Below, piece after piece: positions 14,201 to 26,315 of a DNA stretch of 64,000 nucleotides. The DNA is taken from positions 41,289,743-41,353,742 of the forward strand of contig CM063283.1 in the NCBI GenBank assembly GCA_032173965.1, read 5' to 3'. The position numbers were made by a program, and so were the translations under genes. A model generated the notes under the pieces. It was not told where the DNA came from, made no database searches, and was given only the letters and a program-made list of their open reading frames with translations. The DNA is from Sitta carolinensis (Eukaryota; Chordata; Aves; Passeriformes; Sittidae). How positions within the stretch are numbered: position 1 is the first letter of the stretch; every line of letters begins with the position of its first letter.

Positions 14201-16611
14201 ATTACAAACTGTGAGGAAATATGTACAGTAGTCTTATAAGCAATAAGCTTCCTATAAACTTCCTATGAAATTAACTAACTCCTACCATCACTAAAGTGAA
14301 AGAAAATCACTATTTTTTTTTTTTTAAGAAATTACTTTTTTTTTTTTTTTTTCTAGCTGGATCAGCAGGTTATTAGAAGAAAGAAGAACTTACGGTCAGA
14401 GACCAGAAACTTCTGAATATTGTTCTTGTTCTTTAACTGTATTAGTGGCTCTGGGCAGAAGCAAAGGCTTTTGTGCTCACTATCTATATCTGTAAAATTA
14501 GAATCTAATGCTTACCTCTCACAAGGGAATTGTGAGCTTTTGATTAGATAATGCTAGTAAGCTGCTCTTAGTCTGTGAGGAGCAAACATATTCCTAAAAC
14601 AGTACTCTGTTATAAATACACATCTTAGAGAATGTAAAATTAGTAGTCCTTTAGAAAAATTCTAAGATAAGTATTTTCATGAGTGAAAGTAACCCAACTC
14701 AACTGAAAGGTTTTGTTCAGAAAGGAGACATTTAACTTCATGCAACCTATTCAGAAATCTGTTCAAAATCAAACAAAGGCAATGTGATCCTTTCAAAAGA
14801 CTTTTCCCCCCCCACAGTTTATTAATATTAATCTGAAATTTCATTGTGAGTGATTTATTTCAAGTTTCCCCAAAACTTAACTTAGCATATCTTCCTAAAA
14901 TTAATAATTTTGGAATTATCAAGAATTAATATCTTGCATGAGAAAGATTGTAAGAAGAAGAAGAAAAGAGCCTGAAAATGTTTCACAATTCTACTTAAAC
15001 ATGTTTTGTGGTACAAGAAAATATTTCAGGGTTGTCAAATAAATATAGATAAATATACTGAAAATCATAAGCTACTTTTTCTGACTTCAACAAACCGCAT
15101 TAGATTTTAAAATATTTGCAATTTATTTCTTGGTTAGTAATAAATTTATGTGGATGTACTCTTATACTTAATTTGGCCTCTCCATTTTTTGAGGCTATCA
15201 CCCGTAGCTGATGGCCAGATGCACTTGCAAGAAACTTTGCCCCACAGCATGACAGCGCATAATTTTTCACAATGCCAACTTTCCTGTGTCTATATATCTA
15301 CCTCTCCCCCCTTGACAATCTTATGTATTTAGTGAATTTACCTTGGATTACATTCTGAAATAGGTTGTACAAGTGTCTAATGAACTGGCTGCATGATAAC
15401 AACTCTGCTGACCTTGTAAGCATAAATGTGAAATTCAGTGCTGCACCTCTAACAGGCATGAATGAACCAGCAGATGCAGCAGAAGTGTGAAGGGGTTGAT
15501 TAGCTCAAAGGTACCTTTGAGACCACCAAAAACAAACTGCTGTAAAGGACAATTAGCATCACAATGCCTTTCCTGAATTTTCCTATGGATCAGAAGGCTG
15601 TACTGAATCTCAATAACACTTTGTATCCCAAGACATTCTATGCCTGTGTGGAAGTGCTTTTTATATGTCTCCTACATCACACCTACGGAGAAAATCCTTC
15701 ATCACTGAGCTAAGTTTTGCAGTGTTTTCCTATCCTTTCCAAATCACTATATCACAAAATGTACCACATGTGCCCAGAAAAGGAAAGTAATAACTTTCCT
15801 TTCCCTTCTCTGGTTCTGATTAAAAGTAAATTAGACAGAAAAATGTTAAATGTAAGTTTTTTAAGCCCCTGTGGGTTATATAACACAGAAGTAAACAGAG
15901 AGAAGTTTCTTAATATTTCTGTACTTTGGTAATACCTGCAGTTTAAAATTGTGTTTGTGACCTTCACGTAAATGCGGTTTCTCAGAAAAGCTAAAAGGTG
16001 CTTGCATTGCCAGATGATATGTTTGAGGTGCTATAACTGAGATAAAATACAAGTGAGACAGGTGCAGTTTTAGGAGCTTATCAAAATTTCTTTGAGCTGA
16101 TTTACATTTTGCCAGTGTTAATATCTGGCATCCCGCCTCAGGGTTTAAAGCCTCAGGTTAAAGCAACTGTTTGAAGAGAACTTAAACCACTTTTTCCCTT
16201 TATTTCTTTTATATTAATCCTCTCAACCCTCCCTGGCAACCAATACCGTTTCTTGTACATATTTTGGAATATTGCCCTCCTTGGATGCACCAGTATTGCT
16301 GAGAACTTCAATCAGCTTTGTGAGAGATCAGTGCACAGTAGGGTGCTTCCCATGTTCCTAAGGATGAAATTTACATAAAAACTGAAATCCAGTATTTGAG
16401 AATAATAGTTTGACTGTCCCATTATAGATAACTTACTCTGAATTCTACCTTTGAAGGAGTTATATTCCAGTTGGAGAATAACTCAGTTTTAGTCCATTTT
16501 ATTAAAAGATTGACACTCTTGATTACCTACCACTTGGTAATATCTTTCGTATTAACGAGGAATCCTCATTGCTATTGTTGTCATAGGAAAGATAATTATT
16601 CCACAGTTAGA

Positions 16612-16614
<3 letters not shown>
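8221..16614. other. Long unique A/T-rich stretch, no gene supported
   Basis: About 8.4 kb without recognised interspersed repeats. It holds a 15-bp unit repeated twice (9364-9393), homopolymer runs (11694-11705 A; two T-runs around 14312-14353) and one stretch of more complex sequence at about 15395-15600 that may be conserved. Short frames (8383-8643 minus, 10165-10347 plus, 11736-12033 minus, 13924-14130 minus, 15717-15967) overlap on both strands or lack splice and start context; none is a credible gene. Confidence 0.55.
9364..9393. repeat. Two-copy 15-bp tandem repeat
   Basis: GGATGAGATGGAGAT occurs twice head to tail (9364-9378, 9379-9393) and then decays into 'agactagat'. A minor purine-rich tandem duplication. 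Confidence 0.85.

Positions 16615-16647
<33 letters not shown>
16615..16647. repeat. 33-base poly(A) run
   Basis: An uninterrupted run of A. It could be the tail of a retroposed copy, but nothing retroelement-like lies directly upstream, so it is listed only as a homopolymer. Confidence 0.9.
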
Positions 16648-16649
<2 letters not shown>

Positions 16650-18993
16650 ATTTGCCATCTACTTTAAAAATTCACTTTAAATCTTAACCCTAGTTCCTAT
16701 ATATTTCTTCTGGATTATAATTATCCATTTGGAGGGAAGATGAGAAAGACTTGGCTCAATACCTGTCTTAGCCTACTTAACTGACAATTACAAAGATAAG
16801 CTCAATGCTTCAAACACCTTTTTTCTCTTTAAGAGATATAAGGGTTATTATTAGTGTCATTATTATTAACTGTAGCCACTAGATATTATCATTATTTTAC
16901 TATCTTGTCATCTTTATGGATTTAACCTATAAAGCTCTATTGACTCCTCCCTCCCTCCCTTAACTGCAACACTGTAAAGGCAAGAGTGAACCTACCTACA
17001 ATTCTGAATTAATAAGCCAGGACTTCAGCACTTAAAATAGGATTGCAGAAAGCCTAATTATCTTCTACATACTAATCCATCATACTGCCAATCTTTCTCA
17101 ATCCATCGAAAAAAATGTGATTTTTAGCTGATTTTTTTCAAAGCAGTTTTCAGGTTGTTAAAAGAAAGGGCATAGTTCCTCACAGAGATTATACTCCTTC
17201 ATTCCTTGAATGTTCAACTTACCCTTGTCTGCAAAGGGTCCAGATCTACTAAACCAAGTTGGATGGAGTATATTGATGGTAACAGGGTATTACTTGTCAC
17301 AGAAAGCATTTTACCTCCATGCAAGTAGTAGAAAAAAGAAGGGCGGAAAACTTATAACCCACTTGTATTTTAAATGCTGCTTTTATGCAGATCTGGGAAA
17401 AAAAAAACAAATCACGAAACAACAAACTATATAAATAAACACATTGTCTCATTTGATATCATATTAATTTTTCAACTATCTGAATTTGTGGAAAGCCAAA
17501 CTGTCTGAGTCTTGTGTTTTTCCTTTAACTCATATGTCAAACAGAAGGCTTGGTTTCCTGTTAATTTCCTTGAACATGTTTTTAGATAGCATAGCATTGC
17601 AAGTTAGAGGAAATCAGCCATGAAGCAGAGCTAGACCTACACAGAATTATTGTTATCTGAAGGAAAGAAGGGAAGTTTATAAGTGGTTCTTTCACCTTTT
17701 CTTCTAATTTGTTTTGTTTATACAGTATCATGGAATAGCTGAAGAAAAGGAGGAACACTTTTCAGCAATGCTTTTGCATTAATTTTTCAGCTAGTGAAAA
17801 ACAGTCATATTATTTTACAGTAAAACTGCTTTGCACTTTGCAGAATCAAAATGTGTGAATCACAGCAGATGAAGGAGATGCTGATTAAAGCATAAATTTT
17901 GCTTGCTGTAACATTTTTTTCTTCGCAGACTGGTTCTTATCTTTGTCATCATTAAACTTACTCATACTGAAAAGCTTGGAAGAAAAGTGCATTCTTGTGG
18001 GTGTCTTGACAGCTGGAGTAAAGGACATAATAAAGCATAATTACAAAAGGCAAAGAAAAGACATTGTCTTTTGTCCACAAGGTAGCAAATTCCACAGATC
18101 TCCTTCATGAGGTCCAAACTGACCATATCCTATAGTTAAAAAAGCTGTAGAAGTCTGATACTTCAGAGAGATCTACTGTGTGTGGACAATTCATCTGTGA
18201 AAAGACAGTAATTCTAGAATGTCTGAGATGCACTGATTTCACTGTGAATGCACAGAATGAGCACCATGTTGGTATGGTTTGACTGTTATTAATCAGAGTT
18301 TGTAAATATGATAAAGAATTTGTCTGTACACACACTATACCTAACTGTCTAGGATTTCTGGGCACTAGTCTTTCACGGGGTAAAAGCGAGGAAGGAAAGG
18401 GAAACAAATTTCCTTGAAAAAGTCCATGTATCTGTTCACCTAAAATTCTCTTAGGAATTCACTGTTTATATGCAGATTTTGCCATCTGAGGTAGTACCTT
18501 AAATTACTTTTCCAGCTATTAGGGAAAATAGGTGCTAAAACACAAAATGCATTGTTTAAAGCAGACGTCTAAAATACACTGGTTGAATTGAACTGAAAAA
18601 AAACAAAACCAAAAACAAACCAAAAAGCAACCCACATCTCCCCCACACACACAAATAAAACAACAAGAAGAAGTCTCAAAACAGGATTCAAAATTACTCC
18701 TGACCTGGGAAAAAAACATAAAGTGCATATCCATCAGACAAGCACATCTACCCTGAAATGTCTACAGATAAGAAGCACTCCACCGAAGTTGTATACTGAT
18801 CTTAGTCTTCAAAACCTTAGTGCTTTACATGTTTTTGATGGTCATGAACTGTCTGCTGCCTAAAATCATAAGTGTTCATGTTTATACTTCTCATGATTCG
18901 CAAACGTGATAGGCGATTTTCCATATTTACAACCTGTTACAGATTCAGTCATCAATCAAAGGTAACATGGACCACAGGTATAACATATCAGGA
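16648..18993. other. Unique A/T-rich DNA, no gene seen
   Basis: No repeat family recognised. A minus frame of 100 codons (18105-18407) has no domain features, and a second (18519-18734) spans an A/C-rich low-complexity patch near 18597-18660. Confidence 0.5.
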
Positions 18994-19015
18994 TTTTTTT
19001 TTTTTTTTTTTTTTT
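18994..19015. repeat. 22-base poly(T) run
   Basis: An uninterrupted T homopolymer flanked by unique sequence; no element assigned to it. Confidence 0.9.
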
Positions 19016-19779
19016 AAGGAATAGTGGTAAATAGGGGAGCAAGCATAACAATAGATTTTAATGCTTCAGTATTTTGTATTCTGTAATATTATTTCAAGTC
19101 TCTTAATTACTTTCTTCAGGCATGTATTTTACACATTAGTTGAACACTGATTTGGTTTGCTTCAGTACAACTCACGTTTCTTATTCTTATAAAATATCTG
19201 GTATTTTCCAACTCTAGTATGTTAGACAAAAAGCTATTTTTGATTTTTCTGAAGCAGTCAGTTTGCCTGTTGCTAAAGTGAGCAAGATAATCAGTCCAGA
19301 AGTCTCACAGGAGAATTCTGGAACTGAGCATCAAGCTTGTCACTGTAAAACTAGAGGTCAAGTTTTACACTGAACTACAGGCAACCACATTTTCATCAGA
19401 GAGCTTACACTCATGCACTCAGCAGCAGGGACTTTAGGAACATTTGACTTTCTAAAGGTCACAGTTTAAATCCAACAATGAATTTCAGATTTTGTGACAC
19501 TTGATACTGCAGTGCCAGGAAATTAAGCACAAGATTCATCACCCTGACTTTCTAATTCCTTCTGCTCAAAGTAGATATCGAGGTTCAAGGTGGATGTGAT
19601 GCAGCTAATTTAGTGGTTTAGGTAAGTGGTCCCTGCTTCTAACATACCTGCTCATTTTTTTTCTGACTCACAAAGTGAAGCTATTGAAAGAAGAAGAGTA
19701 TGAGCAACATTCATGTTGCCCTGAAAAATACAATACAATCAACTCTTCTGAACAGATACCTTGTTCAGTGGCTTTCCTG
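19016..19779. other. Unique DNA upstream of a CR1, no gene seen
   Basis: No coding signal or recognised repeat until the CR1 fragment that begins near 19780. Confidence 0.5.
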
Positions 19780-20098
19780 AGGTGAAGAGGAGGAGGAGGC
19801 ATTGTTCTCTCTTGTGACCAGAGACAGTAACCAAGGGAACAGCCTGAAATTGTGTGAGGGGCAGGGGGATTTAGGTTGGACATCAGGAAAAGGTTTTCCA
19901 CACAGAGGGTGGTTGGACACTGGAACAGGATCCCCAGGGAAGTGGTCGCAGCACCAGCCTGACAGAGTTCAAGAGTGGATAATGCTCTTGGGCACATGGT
20001 GTGACTCTTGGGGATGGTGCTGTGCAGGGCCAGGAGCTGGACTTCGTTGATCTTTGTGGGTCTCTGCCAAGTCAGAATATTCCATAATTCAATGATTA
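19780..20098 (+). mobile_element. CR1 LINE 3' fragment
   Basis: Plus-strand sequence follows the CR1 3' region: a 'gtgaccagagacag' block, then 'ggtttaggttgga'-type sequence, then the 'ggtggttggacactggaaca' block, ending with the degenerate 'agaatattccataattc' tail typical of CR1 termini. It is 5'-truncated. The open frames 19802-20050 and 20008-20208 (plus) and 19668-19997 (minus) lie within it and are not genes. Confidence 0.85.
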
Positions 20099-20111
20099 CT
20101 CTATTGTACTA

Positions 20112-20136
20112 TTTTTTTTTTTTTTTTGGGGGGGGG
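20112..20136. repeat. T16-G9 homopolymer junction just after CR1
   Basis: A run of 16 T passes directly into 9 G, a dozen bases beyond the CR1 3' terminus. Same architecture as the T/G junction near 2105-2129. Confidence 0.9.
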
Positions 20137-20919
20137 TGGGAGGACGGCTTGGCAATAATACTGTATTTTGGAAGGTGGAATAAAGGCAAGGAATTTGGAA
20201 AAGTTTAATATAATTAGACAAATTTAATCATTTCAATCAGTCTCCTGAATTCAGGGGGATGAATTCCATTTCATATACCGGGTTCTACTGGGAGATGAAA
20301 ACTTTTTTGTGTGACCTGTAAATGTTATCACAAACAGTAACAGTATTTGACAAATGGTTTAATCACTACAGTGTAGATCAACACATTTTTCTTTGCTGTA
20401 ATAAAGTGTCTCTTCATAGAAAGCATATGGATTTATATTTTTCCAAATTTATATAAAGTCTCATATACGTGCTAACCTTGTTTTACTCTAAAAAAAAGCT
20501 GAAATGTTTCACAAGACAAACGTCCATACTTTCTTAACAAGTCATGTTATTTTCAAGGGCTTAGTCATTTAAAGTTTCTTGTCTCTTTGGGGACAGCTGT
20601 CATGTTTAAACACAGGTGTAGCCTCCCTTCCATCAAAAAATACACAAAAGAATCAATATAAAGAGCCAGTCCATTACAAAAGCTCTTATATGAAACCTAA
20701 TAACAGATTTTCTTAGGTGACAACTGGTCCAGCAACTGTATACGCATCTCAAACAGCACCCATGCCAAATTATGAGCAATCCCACTGCATCATAACGTAG
20801 GTTACATGGAAAAGGAAAACACTGTCTGGAAAAATTTCCATAATTAAAATATGAACACTGCTAGGGCATCTCCCATTTGTTGTTTCAATCCTTGGGAGAT
20901 TTAACAACAGTTAGTGAAA
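20137..20919. other. Unique DNA between CR1 fragments, no gene seen
   Basis: No coding signal or recognised repeat; A/T-rich. Confidence 0.5.
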
Positions 20920-21182
20920 ATGACAGTACACCATTATTGAAACTGAGGACTGATGCAGCGCTCTGGATGAGGTTGCTGCAGCCCTCTGATCATCTTCATG
21001 ACCCACCTCTAGACCTGTTCTGGCATGTCCACATCCTTCTTTTGTTGGCCCCAACACCTGGACAGAGTATTCCATGTGGGATCTCATATAAGGGCAGAGT
21101 AGAAGGGGACAATCCCCTCCCTTGATTTGCTGGTCATGTTGCTTTTGACGCAGCCCAGGATGCAGTATGTTTTCTGGGATCC
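20920..21182 (-). mobile_element. CR1 LINE internal fragment (3' end missing)
   Basis: Reads as the reverse complement of the CR1 segment upstream of the terminal 400 bp: the 'ctgcagccctctgatcatct' block, 'cctctagacctgttctgg', 'gggatctcatataagggcag' and 'gcagcccaggatgcagt' appear in order. The 3' terminus expected on the left is missing, so it is an internal remnant separate from the next CR1 end to the right. The plus frame 20877-21125 is antisense to it and not a gene. Confidence 0.8.
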
Positions 21183-21212
21183 AATTAATTTTCAGAAATT
21201 AAATTAAATTAA

Positions 21213-21330
21213 TTCATAGAATGACTCTGATTTGGCTCAAAAGGGATCTTAAAGATCATCTGGTTTCAACTGCTCTGCAATGGGCAGGGATACCTTCCTT
21301 CAGACCAGGTGACTTAAAGCCCCATCCTAA
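21213..21330 (-). mobile_element. CR1 LINE 3' end, interrupted by an LTR
   Basis: Begins with 'attcatagaatgactctg', continues with the usual 'gggatcttaaagatcatctg' and 'gggcagggatacctt' blocks, and stops at 'agccccatcctaa'. The expected continuation 'catccagcctga' is found about 595 bp away at about 21924-21937, immediately after the inserted LTR. The CR1 is itself 5'-truncated there. This orders the events: CR1 first, LTR later. Confidence 0.85.
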
Positions 21331-21494
21331 TGTCGGCTCCGCCGGTGAAGGGGCCTGAGAGGTATCAGGCCAGGATAGCCGGGTCTACCCCAGAGAGGTA
21401 CTCTCCTCAGAGAATGCCTTCCAGGGAGCCAGCGGCTTTCCCTCGGCTAGCCTAGGGGTGCCTTAGCAGGGTAGTAGCCACGGCGGGCTATAGT

Positions 21495-21536
21495 GAATTC
21501 AGCTCAGTGAGTTCAGCTCAGTGAATTCAGCTCAGT
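21495..21536. repeat. Three-copy 14-bp tandem repeat in the LTR U5
   Basis: GAATTCAGCTCAGT occurs at 21495-21508 and 21523-21536, with a one-base variant (GAGTTC...) at 21509-21522 between them. It lies downstream of the LTR poly(A) signal in the minus-strand sense, so in U5. Confidence 0.92.
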
Positions 21537-21616
21537 GATCCTGCAAGGCAACCCCTTCACAGCTGGCACGGGGTGAGAGAGATGAGGGACTCGTGTGGCC
21601 ATTCCGCAGGGGTAAC

Positions 21617-21622
21617 TTTATT
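21617..21622 (-). terminator. LTR poly(A) signal AATAAA
   Basis: TTTATT on the plus strand, AATAAA on the minus strand, about 70 bases downstream of the minus-strand TATA box; placed as expected for an LTR R region. Confidence 0.7.
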
Positions 21623-21690
21623 GCCAAGCACCCAAGCGAAGGGAAGCCAGGGACGAGAAATCCCTGAAGTCTGGGGGCAAGTACAGAGGT

Positions 21691-21697
21691 TTTTATA
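21691..21697 (-). promoter_or_regulatory. LTR TATA box
   Basis: Minus-strand TATAAAA inside the LTR, upstream of its poly(A) signal. Likely the U3 core promoter; activity unknown. Confidence 0.65.
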
Positions 21698-21937
21698 AGG
21701 GTACATAGGTGGGTGTGGGGGTTACAAACCAATGGGTTCCAACAGATCTACATAAAATCCCTCAAAGAATTGTGGGTCTCCGTAACCAGAAAGTGTTCTC
21801 CTTATCTAGGGGGTCTGGACTTTGCTATTGTGCAATGCTCCTTATCTCTTCAGGAGGCCCGCCTCCCCATCCCAGGGGCCTCCCTCCACGGCAGCGCCGC
21901 GGCGGGCCTGCCAGATCCCACAACATCCAGCCTGATT

Positions 21938-24592
21938 ATTTTTAATTTATCTTCAAAAATCTGAAAACAATATGCTGTAAAGTGGTTTTCATTGGTTTTG
22001 GTTTGGTTTGAATTCCAGAACTATTGAATTAAAATATATCTATCACTGTTGTCATCAAAATTCCTAATAAAACTGACAGCAACATTCTTGTTTATTTTGA
22101 TAAGGAAGTTATAATTATCAGATATAACTTTATGGACTGAAATTCTTGAGCTCCATCCATTAGTACTTCCTCTTTTGTTTCTTTTTATTTCTTGACTCAG
22201 ACTCTAGTATATCTAATATACCAGCATATCCGAGGTTACTTGTTCTCAAGCTGCCTCACTTCAGTATTAAACTCCCTGTTATGTAGCCACATTGATGGAT
22301 AGCAGGAGACTATAGCTGCATTTCTCCAAGAATACAATGTGACATCTCTTTGTAAATTACGCTTTGCATTTCAAGCAATTTCCTTATATTTCAAATGCAG
22401 TTAATGCATACTGGGAACTTTCCCATGTACTCATGTTTATTCATGAGATAAGTAGGATTTCACTTAAAACCCAAAGCCACCGGTGCAAATTCCACATGAA
22501 TCAGTTCCATAAAATTTTGTCTGTCCTTGAATGGTATCTTTTTCACTGGAATATAATAATGTTAATAAATAAAAATTAATATATATTAGCCACCCAATTT
22601 ATTTTGCAAAACACTTTAATGCAATTTTTTAATAAATGCCTATAGGTTAAATTAATATGGCTAGCATATATATGAGGATTGATTCCTTCTTACCAAAATC
22701 AAAACATTTAAAATTTTTAAAAAACACACACATACGTAAAAATACATATGTAGAGAGAGTACAGGAACATATGAAAAGAGCATGAATAACATATTTTTTT
22801 TTCTGCAAAGTAGAATGATGCAAAAGGGAATATATAAACATAATAGAAATTGATTTTACATAGCTGCTTCCAGAACAAATTTAAGCACATCTTTCATAGT
22901 CTTACAGTTTGTTAAGAAACTAAATATCATATAAGTTTAATAAAAATTATAGTAGGGAATATTTCAAGTAGCATTAAATAGAACTAAAAATATCTATGAA
23001 TAGAAGAAGAAATCACAGAATTATGTATGTTCCACTTAATCATCTATAGAAGTTGCGAAATTTTTAGGGAATGTCTAGAACTATTAAATGACCTTCACTT
23101 CATTTGAGATTTCAAACTCACACCATGGCAAGACATTTGCCTTGGTACAATTACATTATGAACTATATCTGGATTACATTCACTTTCTTTACTTTTTATT
23201 ATTCTTTTGCACAGAACCTCTAGCTTTCATTATGTGGATTCCAAATAAATCCAAGGTCAAATTTACATTACAAGAGCTTTACTGAAAGGTTATGTTGCTA
23301 TGTAATATTTTGCCACCTATTTTTTGAATCTGTTTGAAATCCAAAAGGAGTAGTGGAGTATGGCAAAGAGATAAGATGTATTTCAGGCATTTATTTTCAA
23401 ATTTGAATGTAAATAGAAATTCAAAAGAAAAATAGTCACATGTAAGGCAGTATATCTAAAGAAAAAAATCTTGCAAATATTTAAAGCAGCATAATATATG
23501 ACTTGCAAAACCTTTTTAAAATTCAGTAATCCAAGTATTTGGGTTTATAAAATTAGTTCAACATGGACGACTATTTTTAGGGCTCTATCATTCTAAATTT
23601 TCCTCTTGCTATCAAATGGCTTGTCACTGATTAGGAAATTCATTAATCTAATTTTTGCATGGGCAACTATTAAGTGATGCAGATATTTGTAGTCATTTTC
23701 ATGTTGGAAAACCAGAATCCTCCCACAAACACCCCTCAGGAATTCATATACAGTGTTTTTGAATGTCTACACATCACATAAAAGAAATTGAAGAGTTAAG
23801 AAAATAAATTACAACAAATCAATCATTGAGTAAATGCTGGTTTATTGATATTCCTTCACAATCAGATTAGTTATTAGTCTTCTTCTACTAATGTCTTAGT
23901 TCAGAAGTACAAGTTCGTTATTTAGAAACAATCATATGTGAAATAAACTGGAAAGAAGTAGCAGTTTTTGACAGCATCCTCCTATGTAAATGTAGTAGAA
24001 TGCTTACTAGACTTACAAAACTGACAAAGACTGACATAGAACATCAAAGAAAAGGTTCAAAGTGTTTGACTTTCAGAATTAATTTTCAGTCCTTTGACTT
24101 TAAATCAGGTTAAACACAGTGATCTTAAAGTTTTTATTTAAAATATTCATATTAAATTCTATCTATTTTTCCTTCATTTTAATAACTGTCATCTGTTGGA
24201 GAGTGAATGTGAAAACAACAGTGGTATGCCATCTCTTTTTACTACAAAGTGAAAAACTAATGTATCTGACAATGGTGCTAAAGACTAACTTGCAAACTTA
24301 CTAGCAAGGATTTCTGGCAATGCTTGACTGAGCAATGGTTTTACAATTTATTATTAACAAATTTTATGCACACTAGAAATGAGCTTTCATTATCAAAGTA
24401 ATTTTTTTGGTATTAACAGCAGTTAGAAAGACAAGGTTGCATCTCAACCAGACTGCTGTGTGACTCTTGCAAATCAAGTCACTTCACAACACATAAAAGA
24501 GTAAAAGAGGGTTAATAATAACTCCCTTCTTTTCACAACTGCTGCAGATTGTATTGGATTCTTATTTGGTATCTTCACTGCTGCAAAACTCA
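21938..24592. other. Unique A/T-rich DNA, no gene seen
   Basis: No recognised repeats beyond a (TTTTGG)-like patch near 21991-22010. Short frames (22364-22579 plus, 22647-22841 minus, 23088-23285 plus, 24119-24304 plus) carry no recognisable features. Confidence 0.5.
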
Positions 24593-24766
24593 TTCTCCTC
24601 TCCTCTCCTCTCCTCTCCTCTCCTCTCCTCTCCTCTCTTCCTCTCCTCTCCTCTCCTCTCCTCTCCTCTCTCCTCTCCTCTCCTCTCCTCTCCTCTCCTC
24701 TCTCTCCTCTCCTCTCCTCTCCTCTCCTCTCCTCTCCTCTCCTCTCCTCTCCACTCCTCTCATCTC
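24593..24766. repeat. (CCTCT)n pentanucleotide microsatellite, interrupted
   Basis: About 175 bases of CCTCT/TCCTC units, pure pyrimidine on the plus strand except near the right edge, with several short phase slips such as 'ctcttcctc' and 'ctctctcct'. Serine/leucine-rich plus frames (24549-24863, 24554-24817) and an arginine/glutamate-rich minus frame (24590-24775) are translations of the repeat. Confidence 0.97.
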
Positions 24767-26315
24767 CTTTTCCATGAAATATGTGACATTATGGGTGGAA
24801 ATGTTTGCTTTTATTGAATTTTTAAAGTATTTAAAATATGTAAATATTTTAAATAATTGTTAAATAATGCAATAAATTGCTTTTCAAGCTTCTTTTTAAT
24901 TTTTTTTTTTAATCTCTAATGCAAAAATACTTGACCTATGAACACAATGCTATACATGGCTCCCAGGACAATCAATTTCATTCTGGTTTTGGTATTGCAT
25001 GCTTGTCTCCCAGCCCACATTTTTGGGTCCTGTGTTTGGTGTTATAGCTGGTAGGTGTTTGAGCACAGAGTGACAGAGGATGGAACATTCAAAATACCAG
25101 TCATGTTCTCCCTCATGAACTTCTATAGTATTTGCTTTTCTGCTTCAGGAACTTTATCCAACACAAGAAAGGAGCTAAGAAAACCAGAATGTGTATAAAA
25201 GTTGGTTGCACAGTGTACGTGCTGAATAGCTTGTTTGGTAGAGTGAGAGAACAGAACTGAGACTCCTGCCCAAGGAAAGAGATATCAGGTGGTGGGGGGA
25301 CATGACACCCCACAGACCCTATTTTAATTTCTTACTTAGTTTATAAACTGTAAAGACCAATTTTGTTAAATTATTCTTCACTCAGAAAAATAAGAAGATA
25401 AAATCCTTGTTTTTGCTTTCATTTTTTTTGCAGGTCTCACAGCATATAGCTATTTTCTAAAGCTGTGTTATCATTTTTCACTTTCAGTCTGCTTTTTTTA
25501 TTATTTGCTGTAAAAGGAAAAACTGAGAAAAGAAAACAAATGTTCAAAAACAGAATGGTAAATGATAGGCAGACTATTTTATTGTCTTGAAACACATGAC
25601 TAAGTGATTCTGTCTGGTCTCAGCTATGATTTCTGAATGCAGATAATATGTACACCTTCCTTTCTAGACATATTCCAATCTATGTTTTTAGAGCTGCTCC
25701 ACTTCTGCTTTCTGAATTCTCCTAGTGCATATCATTTTCACTGCCTTTCCTGCAAGAATTCTACAATTAAAATGTTTTCTTTAAATTGTACTTACCGCTA
25801 TGGTAAGTTTTTAATCATGCCATTATTGTCTGCTCTTTTCACAGCTTCCTCTTTATTCCTTACTTTTTTTACCTCCCTCTATAGTAATCCATCAGTACTG
25901 CTGTCTTTCCCCATCCTATCCTATTACTTTAAGACATTTTTCCTTCTCTCTCAGAAGCTAAGTGTATAAAACATCATTTGTCTTATCTATCTCTTACCAA
26001 AAAAATATTTGCAGTCTTTCATTACAAAAAGATTCCCCATGTCAGGGCATTTTCTTTTGTAATCTTTTTTCTTTCTCACTCAAGAATGCCTCACTACGTG
26101 CATCCAAGGACTACATGAGGGAAAATTTATGTGAGCAAGGTCAGTCAGTCAATGCTTTGTGATATTCTTGGAATTCATATATTTTTGTCAGTTTTAAAAA
26201 GTCTCTTGCACCTCATTTAAGTTTTATATTAATACACTGAAGAAGACATCCCTGGCACTCATGTAATAACAAAGCTCATTAGGTGTCCTTATGACAATTT
26301 ATCACAGGGATAAGT
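24767..26315. other. Unique A/T-rich spacer between two pentanucleotide arrays
   Basis: No gene supported. A plus frame of 110 codons at 25637-25969 is hydrophobic and cysteine/leucine/serine-rich, as expected from T-rich DNA, and lacks any recognised family feature. Confidence 0.5.

Larger units (their letters stand above)
21331..21925 (-). mobile_element. Solo LTR of an endogenous retrovirus, nested in CR1
   Basis: The 595-bp insert has TG...CA ends (minus strand begins TGTTGTGGGATCTGG and ends CCGACA). On the minus strand it carries TATAAAA (21691-21697) and AATAAA (21617-21622), about 70 bases apart, which gives U3-R-U5 order. It is far more G+C- and CpG-rich than the surroundings. Flanking hexamers tcctaa and tccagc agree at only three of six positions, so the target duplication is imperfect or the borders are off slightly. 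No gag, pol or env sequence adjoins it, so it is a solo LTR. Frames 21709-21964 (plus) and 21532-21732 (minus) are within it and not genes. Confidence 0.82.

Noticed and set aside
16615..16647. Poly(A) run as the tail of a processed pseudogene
   Set aside because: No gene-like or retroelement sequence directly upstream and no flanking duplication seen.
18105..18407. 100-codon minus-strand frame
   Set aside because: No recognised features, no splice or promoter context.
24549..24863. Serine/leucine-rich plus frames and an arginine/glutamate-rich minus frame
   Set aside because: Direct translations of the (CCTCT)n microsatellite.
25637..25969. 110-codon hydrophobic plus frame resembling a membrane protein
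   Set aside because: Hydrophobicity follows from T-rich codons; no defined segments, charges or family motif.
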